A DNA stretch of 64,000 nucleotides from Coffea arabica. Its lineage: Eukaryota > Streptophyta > Magnoliopsida > Gentianales > Rubiaceae. The translations under genes were made by a program, and so were the position numbers. Location: positions 13,400,501 to 13,464,500 of the forward strand of contig NC_092323.1 of NCBI RefSeq assembly GCF_036785885.1. The letters are read 5' to 3'. Below are positions 25,038 through 37,759 of this stretch, one piece after another (within the stretch, counting starts at the first letter, position 1; each line of letters opens with the position of its first letter). A model generated the notes under the pieces. The model saw only the letters and a program-made list of their open reading frames with translations. It ran no database searches and was not told where the DNA came from.

Positions 25038-28000
25038 CTACAGTTTTATATACACACGTTTCATGTGCAGGAATCCAGCAATTACACCCCAAAATAATAT
25101 CTCAAGCAGGACAAATCCCAATGTACCCCACTTCTTAGAATGAAATATTGTTTGGAACAGCCTCTCAGTGAAGTCAACCTGCACAGAAATAAAGAACTCA
25201 AAAGTTTATTCAGGATGAGCCCAGTATCCCATCACCAAAATTCTCTGTTCAAAGCTCAACAACTGTACATGAGCATTGATACAAATAAAGGCACCAGTTG
25301 CCTGAGAACACTTATCATGGGGAAAAAAAAGTAATGTTGAAATAACTGAATTACTTTCCTAAAGAATTAACTCAAGAAAAATAGACTACCAGCAAAAATA
25401 TTGATTCTGCATTTCCAGTTGTTTTTCAGCACGATTAAATCAAGTTGTTTAATGCTGTCTGCAAACGAGTCTCAGATAGAATCTACAAATGCTACAAAAA
25501 CTATACTCACACCAAAGAATACAGCTCATAGTGTAGTATTCTGTCCTCTATTACCGCATAAGTAACATCTCAGATTTTTTTTTTTAAAAAAAAAGGAACA
25601 TGAAGTTGTTATACCATACTTAAAAAATGGAAAAGACCCACGGCAAAGAAGCGTCTAACTGAAAGAGACATACAAGGTTATTTTCAGGTGAGCGCCAGTA
25701 GAAACCCTGTAAAGCTGCTGGAAACAGGTCACAAGCAGCCAAAGCATAAGTTATGAGAGCGTTCATTCCCATCCACTGAAATATTACTGTTGGCTTTCTA
25801 ATGCATTTCACATCAACCTGCACCAAGTATCATCAATTTAAAACACATGAACTCTCTTACTTTTGATGTTTTATGCACTGGAAAGTAGCTTATTTCAGAC
25901 TTTATATCTAAATAATACTTCATTAAGTTTTATAGTGAGACTACATGTTACAAACATCCGTACAAGTCTCTACCAATACGCAACACTGACAAGGATTACA
26001 TGGTAGTAGATGGTGCAACAGATATACCCAAACTTTTCTTCAATTTCAACTTGCATTTTGCCTACTACTGAAGAACTAAATAGCTAAGTAGTACAACTAC
26101 CATAATTGACAGCATTACTAACTAAACCCCCTTGAGGATATTGACTACTCTTTTTGGTATGTTTCCAACAATTGTACTAAATTAAAAGTTGATATCAGAA
26201 AAAATGGACTAACTCTTAGAAAAGAGAAAATTCAACAATTGAACTTCAGCAAATAAACTCACAATATAAAAGATGATGGTTAAGAGAAAGCCCGATGCGC
26301 CTGCAGTGATGAACATGTAGCTCAATGTGTACAAGGGTTTAGAAAAAGGAATGCCTGAAGAAACGAACAATATGACAGAAACTTTTAATAAATTGAAAAA
26401 AATTACGAGATAAAGAAATGAACATAACTTATGGAAGAAAAGACCAAGTACCCAGAACTTCCAAACCAAATCCCAAGATTAGCAAAGGGATGGATGTTAA
26501 AAACCATAATTTCACTCTTTCCATCTCGCCCTGCAGCAAATAAGTCAATTATAAGTCAGTATGACACTTAGAAAAAGAAAAAATCAGTAACCCTAGACTA
26601 CCACAAGCCCGAGAGAGCAAAAATGTTGCATCTTACCTGAACATGCACAAGAATGTGCCCATAATGCAATCCCACAAAACACGTAATGGCAGCCATCAAA
26701 GAACTACCAAAAATATTAAGATCCCATCACTTAACAAGAAGATTCTCCAGTAAGAAACAGACTGGCAATTACAAAAGAGCAAAAGCTAAAACTATGTCAA
26801 TCAGTACATCTTGCGTGATGATGAAGACTAAAGATTAACAAAACAGAAAAAAATCCTCAAGCATGAACAATAAGAATGTAGTTATCAAAAATATTTTATG
26901 TGCAGCTGAAAGTTAAACTGCCTAAGCAAGTTGGTGAGACTAGTTCAAACATAATTTAAGCTTTGACTTAGGCCAAGGCAAGAGGTAAGAGGTAAGACTA
27001 TGATTACCACAGGAACTCCATTTACAGTAGGTTGCGGTGCTTGGTTTCCTATGGTAATTAATGCTCTGATTATTGACACTTTCACGCAACATAAGTTGTA
27101 CTGAAAGTTAAAACATAGGACAATAAACAAAACACAGATTGTAACCAATCTCACGTGCTTTTTCTTTTCTTATGATCATGTGCTATTAGAAAATGTAATG
27201 ACCACCATGATAAAATTGTTCCATAATAATTTTGAAAGATTATGTAGTCTCTAACAAACAAAAGATCATCGTAGTTATGGTCAAAACAAAAGGCAGCTCA
27301 AGATATAAACCTTAGGATGCCCTCAGGGTCAAACGGAGCAAGGCACCATCCAGGAGCATCTGCTGGGAGAGGGCCATAATCAGGTGAGTTGACACTGCAT
27401 TCCTTTAAGACAAAACAAGACAAAAATCAATACTTTGTTGCTGGAAAACTTCATTTAAAAGATAAAAAGAAATGTGCAAGCCACAAAAAATAAAAAGCTT
27501 CAAGGGAAAACCTTTGTTCTTCTGTATACTGGACGTTGATAAAGATGCTGTTGACCAAGGACATACCGATCAATCAAACCAACTGCATTGCAAGCAGGTT
27601 CAAGACTGCCCCTCACTCCACATTGAACCTAGTTGGAATAAATATTTTAGACTCACTACGTTAAGCAGGTATGCATAACCTGTTTTCCTCTCCCTTAACA
27701 GAAACAGGGAATCATCAAGAGAGAGAGAGAGAGAGATGCAGGGATCTCTTTCATATGTTTCTATTACAAGCAAAGTTGGGATACTTCAGCTTCCTAAAAA
27801 GTAATATCTTTGGAAACTTATGAAAACATGAGTGAGGACAACTTCATCAAATGTAAAATAGTCCTCCATTATATGAAAACACCAACTAGAATGGCTACAG
27901 AATGCTATGCTGTTACCATAAGTGAATCAACCAAAATTTGTTACAACAACTTTGTTCTTAGCCCTCGATTTCACTTAAGCTATCCACGTCTAAGATCAAA

Positions 28001-31000
28001 GAGTGAAGTGGATACGTTCCCAATAGGGAAGAGTCTCAAATCCCAAACCAGGAAACTATTTTTTGTCCCCCAAAATCTATCCTTCATCTGAAGGGAAAGC
28101 TCTTAACTTGCACATACTACCATAAATTTGACTTTCTATGCTATACAAACCAACACAGTTACCAAGTGTACCAAGTCATAAGCCATTAACTAACATTTCC
28201 ACAAGTTTTGCAGCTTTTAGCTCTTTCTGACAAGTTAGCAGAGTGAACTCCACACAGATGGAAATTTAAACTACCAAGATCATTACTGAAACTAAATTCT
28301 GAAGGATAGTTTTAAACAAATACTTTACACATGATATAGCCCTTAAGCATATCCTATAAAGTATCTTCCAACCTGTCTCAGTGCACCCATAGTTGTCAAA
28401 ATCGCGATCCGGATCGTAGGATCGTACGATCCTACGATCCGGATAACCAAAATCGATCCGGATCGTATGCAGAGTCGCAAATCATATTAATTTTTGCAGG
28501 ATCGCATAGAATCGTAGCAGGATCGTGTAGGATCGTAGGATCGTAGGATCGGTAGGATCGTACGATCCTACAATTTTTTGGTAAATTTGTGAAATACGAA
28601 GCTCCATTTTGCAAATAAATGAAAATATTTATTGTATATTTATAATTTATCAAAGAATTGTAACCTTTAATTGCAATTAAGAGCTTTTGATAGGATCTTA
28701 CGATACTACGATCCGATCCTACGATCCGATCCTGTGAAACTAAAATCGATCCTACGTAGGATCCCGATTTTACAAACCTTGAGTGCACCCCAAGCCCCAG
28801 AAATATCTGATAAGAAAATAGACACTTTTCAGTCATAGATAAATTTGCACAATCCCTGAATTTGTTGACTTACTGTTTGATTGCCAGATCTGTATCCAGG
28901 AATGGACTCAACCTTGAGATTAAGAAGTTGAAAACTCCAACTTGGGATATAAAGAAAATACAGCAATACCATGTACAAAGCACCAAGTAAGCTTGCAAGC
29001 ACCCTGCACAAAATATACAAATTTATCAATCCACATGAAAATAACATCAGTAATGTAATATTAAAGATGAAGTTTTACCATTTACATAATCATGTGGACC
29101 AGACACATATAGTACTCATCCCACGAATAGAAATGCCTCTAGAATCTTACATTGACACTTGTATTCTCACAGCTTGTCTTTCAATCAGTAACTTAATCCA
29201 ATGCCACATCAACATGAAGAATCTCAAAGGAAAAAAAAAGATTTCCCCACAGTATGGTTGTATTATCTTCAAACATTTTAGACATGAGTATGCTTTCCAT
29301 TTTCTGATTATGGTAGTATATAGTCATGTATCGTTCTTAACTTTTAATATTATCAAATGCTCCTAGACAGACATAGGCTAGAACAGCCTTCAGCTGGCCC
29401 TTCAGCACTGAATCCAACCCAGGTACTTGTTGAAGGGAAAATATTCTTTATGTCATAGTTGAAATGAAGTTCATGACAAGAATGTTTCTTCACAATAAAT
29501 GAGAACAGAGTGATATCAACAAACAGGTGACCCTAAAAAGGGTTAACCATCCTTAAACTGAAAACATTTTTGGAAATTTCAAGAAAGGTATAATACCGAA
29601 TGCTTACAACTGGAAGTAGTATCTTCTTACAAATGTCACCACTGAATCGACCGCTACATTATTCACCAGCCAAATCTCCATAATCGAAGCCAAGAAGTAC
29701 CCAATGGAGATCCTCTGCAGCACAACACAAACTACAAGATAAAACCTCACAAAGACTTGATATAGAGTCAGAGACATTTGGCCGAATTATTCAACCATAC
29801 AAGCAGAAGATCAAACATGAAATCAGGCAAAGGTTGAGAAGATTAATAGTTATTGAGGCGCACATCACATAAGTGTGCTTAAAAGGAGGAAAGTAGATGA
29901 GTAGGTATCTTTGTAACATAACACCATCATCATGGAATTTAGAAATACTATTATCTTGTGTGAAGGGGATTTGCAGGATTTTAAAATGTGTTTTATACCA
30001 AATATCTTCCTTAGCCCTTATATGTAGCAATAGCATAACATGCTAGTCATTAAATCCTAAAAGCCAACTTACATACCTGCAGCACACCCATCCATCTTAT
30101 CTTGCCAAGATCAACTCCATAAGTTAAATCATCACGCCCATGGAAATACCCACCTACGATTCCATCAAGTTATGTAAAATATGAAGTGTTAGTCCGGTAA
30201 AGAAAGCAAACTTGCTGTAATGGTGTATATTATTCTGTTTGCTATAAAACATGATTAATCAAAAATTCTACCAATAAACTTTGAACTTGACACTTAATTC
30301 ATCTGATTTAAGCAATTACTAAGATAAGATGTGATGTCCTCAACTTCAGACTTAATTAATCTCCTTTTCCTCATTTTTTTTTCAAAAACAGGAAACAATC
30401 ATAATTCCCTCTGTTTTCAAGGTTGCTCTTTTTGGTCTCAATGTTGAACACTTGATACTCAGGAAGCCAAAATCAGTGATTCTATTAAAACAATTTTGAC
30501 TAGGAATTTATCACAGCGAGAAACCATAATGCTAGCATACACTTTGCTGAATTCATATATAATACAAATTTTACTGGGCTATGAGGTTAAATTGATTCCC
30601 AGTAGTAATGTCCTTGATACCCAAAGCCGGCCTAGATGAACAGAAGAAGCAGACAAGTGAAATCTTCCACCTAGGGAAGTAATTTTTTCAATTTCCTGCT
30701 AACAATGGCACAAAATTCCTGATTTAATTGAAGCATCTTTATCATTTCAGATCAACTGAAGACCAACTCACCCCGTATAAAAGAATTCTAAATAAACACG
30801 AGGGAGCCATCCCTGCTCTCTATCCGCCTCTGCTAAACACATTTTTTCGTGGCAGCTATTATTCCATAAAGAAAGCACATATGATTCAAAACCCCCAAAG
30901 CAAAAAGGAAGAGAGAGAACTTAAAGCAGTTATGATAGGAAGAGAATGGATGTTTTGTAGGTGACAGCCAACAAACCTTGAAGAATCAATCCCAAAAGGA

Positions 31001-32170
31001 AAAGCCTAATTGATCTGATTACAACTTTCTTCATTGCTTCAGGTTTGCTAGGTACTTTCTGCATTTGGAAAACAAGTTTTGGCACATCAGTATTCAAGAA
31101 CAACAAGGCAACAACAGTAGAGCTGATACTCTTCTCTTTCTTTTTCTTTATTTTGTTAGAATGGAGCTAGTTGCTTAACAGTGTAGTAGTTAGGGGTAAT
31201 TAAATAAATATTGATATATTTTCCATATTTAAGAACATTATTATTTTTATGCATATTAGCAAAATTCAAAATCAATGCAAGTCGATGTTCTACTATAAGA
31301 AACAGACCAAGGGGCTTCATCTTCTTCTTTCGACCTAAACCAACCACCATAATCAAATCTCTCATTCCTGTTCTTTTTTCATTCTTCATCTAATTATCCG
31401 GCCTCCTCTTCTTTGGCATGTCCTCCCCAACCCATCCCATCCCATCATCACAATACCCTCTTCTCTACTCCATATCTCAGAAGTCCACTCAATGTGAAAA
31501 AGACACAAATCATACTTTCGCTTCTTTCAAAGTTTCACAGCAAATGAGTTATGAAGTTCCACACCAATTAAGTACCATTAGGTGATTCTTCACCCAAGTT
31601 TGGTAATTAAGGAATGGGGAAGAGCACCTTGAAGACGAGAGTAACAGAAACACCAACTCCAAAGAGGAAAAACGGCATAACAAAGTCAGCAAGTGTCACT
31701 CCAAACCAAGGCGCGTGATTTATAGACGGGAAAGCTTTTCCAGCGTCGTCCACCAAAATCATCAGCTGCCAAAAACCCAAAAAAAAAAAAACAATATTTA
31801 ACAACAAAATTATCAGCAATCCAAACCATACAAATGGGAAAAAAGTTTAAAAAAAAAAAAAAAGACGAAGAAGAAGCTAAAGAGGGTGAGCAGGTGAGGG
31901 TGGAATGGCGGTGAAATTGCAGAGACGTCCAGCTACAGTGAGACCGCGGAAAACGTCGAGAGACACAAGGCGTTGTTTTGGTGCGGTTGCCACGGGTGGT
32001 GTTGACCCGTCGTTACTGTCAGGCTCCTCCGCAGAGACTGAAGCGGTGATCTCTCCTCCTCCTCTAATCGCCGATGATCCTCTCCTCCTCGGAAAGTCAT
32101 CTGAAGCACTCTGTAGTAGTGGCGTAGCTTCGCCGTCGTCGACTGCGACTGTTACCACCGCCGATGCCAT
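25038..32170 (-). CDS. HGSNAT-like multipass membrane acetyltransferase homologue (DUF1624/DUF5009)
   Basis: Thirteen exons: 32170-31937, 31765-31628, 31058-30977, 30153-30077, 29714-29608, 29003-28874, 27628-27512, 27402-27311, 26703-26637, 26530-26452, 26354-26263, 25817-25674 and 25178-25038, coding 499 aa. Family blocks are LVSLDVFRGLT, NHAPWFGVTLADFVMPFFLF, CGVRGSLEPACNAVG, YGPLPADAPGWCLAPFDPEG, ITCFVGLHYGHILVHVQ, KPLYTLSYMFITAGASGF and FQWMGMNALITYALAA, in about 11 hydrophobic segments. The animal relative is the lysosomal heparan-glucosaminide N-acetyltransferase; plants lack heparan sulfate, so substrate and activity are unknown. The cytosolic N-terminus carries an acidic dileucine EATPLL, fitting vacuolar sorting. 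The exon 1/2 junction gives GLT-LMIL where the family usually has GLTVALMIL, so that boundary is the least certain. All other phases agree. Confidence 0.9.
28389..28781. mobile_element. Mutator-like MITE rich in GATCGTAGGATCG, in an HGSNAT-like intron
   Basis: A 393-bp insertion flanked by the 9-bp direct repeat AGTGCACCC (28380-28388 and 28782-28790). The ends are imperfect inverted repeats: ATAGTTGTCAAAATCGCGAT on the left, and CAAGGTTTGTAAAATCGGGA on the right read in reverse complement. Both subterminal regions are packed with GATC..GTAGGATCG units able to fold on themselves; the middle is AT-rich. A 9-bp target duplication fits Mutator-like elements. It sits in the intron 27629-28873. 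Confidence 0.75.
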
Positions 32171-32700
32171 ACTGATGATAATAGTAGTATTAGTTTCGCT
32201 TCTCCGGTTTGACTTTGACCTTCGCGCGAACTACAGCTGCTAAAGCAGCAATACAAAAAAGGTTACAGACCAGCGGAGTGCAACGAATAATTGGAAAATG
32301 AGGAGTGCCCATCGCCAAGTAATCCATAACGATTTTTTTTAAAAAAAAATCTTTGGTTTTCTTTAATTACCGTTTAAAGTTTAATTTGGTAAATTAAATA
32401 TTGATAATTGAATTTCGACTGAATAATCCGTAATTCCATAATACTTAAAACTCTAGAAGCAAGTAAAAAATATTGATTTAAAATAAATTAAGGCTCAAGA
32501 ATAAATTTAACATCAGTATGTGATATTATTAAATAGTATATAATATCCTATCTAACATAAAATTCGATGATAATTCGGCTAGTAATCGGAATTTTAGAAA
32601 TCAAATTTAATATTTATTCTCAAACTATTTTAAGATTTTTTTTAAAATTGGATATAAATCGGTTTTATCAATATCGAGATGTATATTGGATTGATCTGTC
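32171..32700. other. Upstream flank of the HGSNAT-like gene
   Basis: Probable promoter and 5' UTR of the minus-strand gene starting at 32170. AT-rich beyond 32330. No clear TATA box or repeat was identified. Confidence 0.35.
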
Positions 32701-32913
32701 TCGTTTGGCAAGTGAGTTTTTTGAGTGTTTGTCTAAAATTTTACTGTAACTTACTGTAGAAGTTTTTAAAAAAATTTTTAAAGTGTGTAAATTTTTGAAT
32801 ATTTTAAAATGTATAGTTTAAAAACTTTAAAAAAATTTGTGAGGTTATTGTAGTTAAAATTTTTAAAAAACTTGTAACAAATAAACTTAACAAAAAACTT
32901 GTCTGTCAAACAA
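32701..32913. mobile_element. Short MITE with imperfect terminal inverted repeats
   Basis: The left end TCGTTTGGCAAGTGAGTTTT matches, in reverse complement with gaps, the right end CAAAAAACTTGTCTGTCAAA. The interior is a run of AAATTTTTAAA-type AT blocks. No coding capacity. Superfamily and target duplication were not resolved. Confidence 0.55.
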
Positions 32914-33285
32914 GGCCCAGTTTTCTTAGGAACTTTAAACCCTACAGGGATATTCCATTCTTTTTTTTCATTAAGTACTCCAGTTGGGCTCGATGAAAAT
33001 GTTCTCTCCTTTCCTTCCTTACCCACAAACGATTGAAAATTTCGCACATCTCAAGTTTCAAGTTCAATTGTTGCAGTTGGTGGTTGCCAATTTGAGATTG
33101 ACCCGTACTCAAATAGATAAATTTTTTGGTATCATTTAAAATTGTTATATTTGAAGACTTATATAAGAGTGCAACCGAAAAATCATATCATTTTGCATCA
33201 TAAAATTTATTTTAGAGATCGGAAAACATTACCACCACATATAGATAGTTTACAGTAACTTTTACAGATCATTCGTCAACAGCAA

Positions 33286-33493
33286 TTTTTTTTCCTCTGA
33301 GCATCCGGTATCCCTACCCTTTCGTGAGACTAATCCGGATTCGGTCCAGGGAGCGCCCCTCAGAGTCCAACTCTTATTCGAGGGTGAAAACTTGACCCAG
33401 AGCTTTTCAAGACGACACATGCAGAAGTCGAATTTGTGATCTTTCATTGGCATTAGTAACCTGCTTATCAGTTGCCCCAAGCTTAGGGGTTGG
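33286..33493 (-). mobile_element. tRNA-derived SINE with 9-bp target-site duplication
   Basis: Read on the minus strand, the 208-bp body starts CCAACCCCTAAGCTTGGGG, has a box A-like GGGCAACTGATAAGCAGG, a box B-like AATTCGACTTC, then the SINE body CTCTGGGTCAAGTTTTCACC and TAGGGATACCGGATGCTCAG, and ends in an A8 tail (33293-33286). It is flanked by TTGCTGTTG (plus strand CAACAGCAA at 33277-33285 and 33494-33502). Box A and box B are degenerate, so it is probably inactive. Confidence 0.75.
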
Positions 33494-33841
33494 CAACAGC
33501 AATTTATCAGACAATGAAAGTTGAACTCGCATGCTTTCAAAACTGCAGGACAAGTAGTTGTACATTCTATCAAGTTAAAATATTTTGCTGAAGAAAACAA
33601 TATTATTTTGCTGAAGAATATTTTCCCTTCAAAAGATTTTACAGCGTACCAAACTGACCCCAGATCTCAAGTAATTTCACGTAATTTGTTCGCATGAATT
33701 GATTCCAAATTAACTCCAGAGTTGAAGTCGATCGTGCTATTAATAAAAGAGGAAAAGTCTAGAAAGACAATAAGGTGGGATAATTAGACTGCTAGCATGA
33801 TTTTTGATAAAGAACATCCCATTGTCAGCTGTCCTACCAGA

Positions 33842-36823
33842 CTAAAATAGCTCCAAACGCCCGGTTTCTTTAACGAGCCCCGTAATCTTTTGAGCGGCAA
33901 TGTTCAGCGTATCAAAGCTCTTGCAGAAGGCAAACCGTATATATCTGCTCTGGTAGCTAAATGTAGATGAACAGGAGCTTTTGTGAAAGAATCCGCTTCC
34001 TGGCACAGCTACCACACCTGCTTGTTTGATGAGTTGCTCCACAAATTCAACCTGAAATTGTAAAATTGATTAATAGCTACGGTCCACCCACCGATGAATC
34101 AATTGCTGTGATTTCTAGGGAGGTTATGTTGAAGGCATGCCTATTCATAAACGGACACACATGTCTCGACTTTTGGAAGACTGATAAGGCACAAGTAAGA
34201 ATTTTTCAGAGGAATTACATAAAATGCTGAACGGGTTTCAGATCAAAATTGAAACTTCTGGGCGAAGATCAGTATTCAAACTACAAAAAATTTGCCTTGT
34301 AGAATATGGAACAAGCAGAAAATTGATCCATCATGCTTTCACAATGAGGTAAATAGATAAGAGTATGTGACGAGGCGCCTACATCAGAAAGAGTGCAACT
34401 CTCAGGAAGCTCTGCAAACACGAAGACTGAACCCATTGGCCTAAACTGCATTGGGAAGCCAACCTTTACAAGCAACTCATGAATGAAATCTCTTCTCGAT
34501 TGATAGTCCTACGCATCAGAACAGATTTTATTAGGAACAGACCACAACTTCCAGTACGTACAAGACCTTGAAAAGTGAGATGTTGGATCTTACCCTTCTC
34601 AATGAATCAAAGTATTGAGGAGAACTTCTCAAAGCAGTCAAGGCTGCTTCCTGGAAAGGTGCTGGAGCACAATCTGTAACTTTTACATGGATGTTTTGAA
34701 TCGCCAATGCAATCCTAGCCGGAGCAATCGCCCATCCAATCCTCCAACCTAAATATTCACACCATGACAGAGCATAAGTGCACATGTCCTCCTACCAGGC
34801 TGAGTAATAGTAGCAAGAATCAATGATTTAAGCAATTCATGATAATTCTATGCAAGGGACCCAAAAAATGGGGAGAGACAGAGCAGACCATCTGACTCTT
34901 GTCAACAAGGTAAAACAGCGGGCAGCAATAATGAACACCCAGGTAGGACAATCAATTTTTCACCTGTAACGCTAAAAGTTTTTGACAATGATGATGTCAC
35001 AATGGTCCGCTTCTGCATCTCTGGAAGTGTGGCAAGTGATATATGCTTTTCATTGTCAAAAGTAATATGCTCGTACACCTGAAGCGACATTACAAAATAG
35101 AAGTGAACAAAATTGCAAAAGATGTAGAGGATAAAATAAAGTTGGTCAACTACTAATTATTTACTCGTGAACCTAGATTTCTCACCAATCTAGACACATG
35201 ATATTATATCAGAAGCCATTGTCTGGTAATGAAAAATGTTTACTTACTGAGAAAGGATAAATTAAGAAGACAAATCATTTGTCAAAGAAATTCATGTAGA
35301 CATAACTTTCAGTTGATTCAGCTATATCTGTGGAAAGTATAGAACAATAACCACGTAAATAAGGACTATGATTCATGTATAAAGTTAAACCAGTTTCTGT
35401 GGATATTCAAAAACCTCAGAATTCTAAAATCAAAATAGTAAAAATTCACAAGCACATAGCCCAAAATCATTTTGTACATGAAGCTCAATCAGGCAATTAG
35501 ATATGCAACATAAAAGGCAAGAATGCCTCTTAGTGCCACATTTGTGCCAAGAAAAATCATTTTGTACATGAAGCTCAAATCAGGCAATTATAAAAGGTTA
35601 TCATACTTCATCTGTAACAGCTAGAATATCCCAGGTTCTGCAAGCTCCAGCAATAATCTCAAGATCATCCTTGGTAAAAACTTTCCCTGTTGGGTTGTGA
35701 GGACTGTGCCACTTTGTATCAGTCTCTTTTCTAATGCAATACAGGATGCATGAATTCTTAAGAATGATGCTCAGTAATAACTGGTCTGTTTTGCGCAACA
35801 GAACTCTACAAGGCATGGTTTATTAGAAAAATAAATGGTTCAAAAATGACAAATCTGAATTTATTTCAGGTCAAATAAATCTTCTTGCACCACTGAAAAC
35901 CTACCAACTAAGAAAAGAAATTCTTTTTCCACAGTCGTGTGGTGTGTTCTGTGAGGTTATTTAATTGAATGAACGCATACCTGTTGACCACTAGAGCTTT
36001 GGTCTTAGCAGTAAATGATTTTATAAATTTGTCTGGATCAAGTTTCCAGCATGGTGGATCAAGGGGAACATACACCTGTAGTTTATAATACAATGATGAG
36101 AAATCAATTGAGCACCATCAGTCCAAAGCTGATAAACCTGAAGGCAGAGAAGCTATGGCATAAATTACTCTAATTCCATATTTAACAATAGCATATTACT
36201 AATAACAATATGGGGAAGCTTACAGGGACTCCTCCGGCCAATCTAATACAAGTGTCATATGTCTCATATGATGGATCAAACAGTATAACTTCATCACCCT
36301 GATCAATTACTTGGGGGGAGAAACAAACAGAAAGATATTATAGATTTTAGCACCCAAGACTTCCAGGTTGACCGTTGTAAGAGAGAAATTACATATAGTA
36401 CACTTACTAGCAAACATGGTTGCTGCAAAAGCCTCAGACTGGCCACAACATATAACTATATCTGTCAAAGGATCAACGTCTAGGCCTTGCGTTTGTTTCA
36501 TTTTACATGCCACATACTCACAAATTCCTTGAACGTGCCTTGATTAAGATTTGAGACAACTTTCAGTGTATTAAGCTAGTACTGCTATAGTACTAATGCC
36601 AACCAATGAAATAGATTTAATAAAACAATAAAAAAAGCGACCTGTACTGGTTGAAGTCAGAATTGATTGCAGAAATGGCAGCCTCTTTGATGTGAGAAGG
36701 AGCAGGGAAATCCGGGAAACCTTGGGAAAGGTTGATGGCGTTGCAGCGTTGGGCAAGCAAGGATAATTGTTGTATGGGAGAGGGTGTTATCGTCTTGGTC
36801 ACAGCAGACAGCTTCTCCTCCAT
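33842..36823 (-). CDS. Class I PLP aminotransferase, kynurenine/glutamine transaminase (KAT/CCBL) type
   Basis: Nine exons: 36823-36642, 36538-36408, 36309-36224, 36075-35981, 35703-35607, 35078-34964, 34748-34594, 34508-34383 and 34051-33842, coding 398 aa. Fold type I motifs in order: INLSQGFPDFPAP, CCGQSEAFAA, QGDEVILFDPSYETY, SPHNPTGKVF (165-174), DEVYEHITF, TSSLSKTFSVTGWRIGWAIA with the PLP lysine at Lys230, and RYIRFAFCKS with the carboxylate-binding arginine. Family members transaminate aromatic or sulfur amino acids with 2-oxo acids, and some cleave cysteine S-conjugates; the substrate cannot be read from sequence. No obvious transit peptide, so probably cytosolic. Exon 5 carries N-P-T-G-K across a clean phase-2 junction. 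Confidence 0.92.
35465..35591. repeat. Short direct repeat in aminotransferase intron 5
   Basis: AAATCATTTTGTACATGAAG and the following GCTCAA-TCAGGCAATTA occur twice, about 90 bp apart, with one base inserted in the second copy. Confidence 0.8.
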
Positions 36824-37759
36824 GTCTAATATCTAAATCTCCACTGCCAGTGCCTGTTGGCTTAGCTTTACCTCACCTTATCAGCTTATTGTTCCAGGTT
36901 GGTTGCCACTGCAGTTTGTCTTGGTTCTGCCATTGAATAACTCTTTCTATTCCAAACACAACGTAGAGTTAGTTGCTTGCTAGTTGCTGCCACTTGGTGC
37001 CTGGTGCTCCTCCTTTGGACATTGAAATTTGTTATTATTAACTATTTACCATATTAACGAATCAAATTTATAGCTATGTGTTTTTGTCTTTTGGTTCTTT
37101 AGGTACTTTAAGCATAGGACACAATTTTTCACTTACAGTTACATCTCATAAAGATACGATACAACTGTTACATTTAAAGTTATAGCTATATGTTTGCTTT
37201 ATTTGATTGATGCATTGTAGTTAGAGTCCACAATATTTCAGTAAATTCTTGAGGGAATTGGTTACTCACAAGTAATTGAATTCCAATTTTTAATGGATTT
37301 CGAAAAGGGTAAAGAAAACAGATAAAGGTTCATGACAGAAAAATAACCAAAGGTGAACATGTTAGAAATTAATAATCTAATGATAAAAACGAATGCAACA
37401 AACAAATTTTTTCGAGTACGCACCTTTTAGTCTAGTAGTGCTTGAAAACATCAAGAGCAATATGCTTCAATGTCTTCAGATACTACTGAAATTACTATTA
37501 ATCTAGCCCTAAGAAAATCTTATCAATTTAGAATGTCAAAAGTTCAGATACATTGGCAACAATCGAAAGATACAGCATGTCTAGTTTTTATCTCTGATAG
37601 TACTCATTATTAAAGGGATTGCAGAACATTAAGTACTAACTTTAATTTATTAGAGACTTTCCAAGTACAATGCAACTAACAATTTAAGCTTGAAGTTAAA
37701 CTCATGTTAATCGAGTTCGAGCAACTAGAAGATCTTGCTAAACCTGAGTTCATGTTTCA
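36824..37759. other. Upstream flank of the aminotransferase gene
   Basis: Should contain the aminotransferase promoter and 5' UTR. It is AT-rich with no ORF or repeat I can name. Confidence 0.35.

Noticed and set aside
27718-27735. Short GA run in an HGSNAT-like intron considered as a regulatory GAGA site
   Set aside because: Intronic simple repeat with no supporting context.
28432-28836. 134-codon minus-strand ORF
   Set aside because: It is translation of the GATC-rich Mutator-like insertion and lies in an intron.
29361-29430. Minus-strand stretch reading VLKGQLKAVLAYVCL, taken at first as an extra HGSNAT-like exon
   Set aside because: Extending the exon at 29714 to 29608 (VRRYYFQL) joins in phase to LASLLGALYMVLLY, which matches the family without it.
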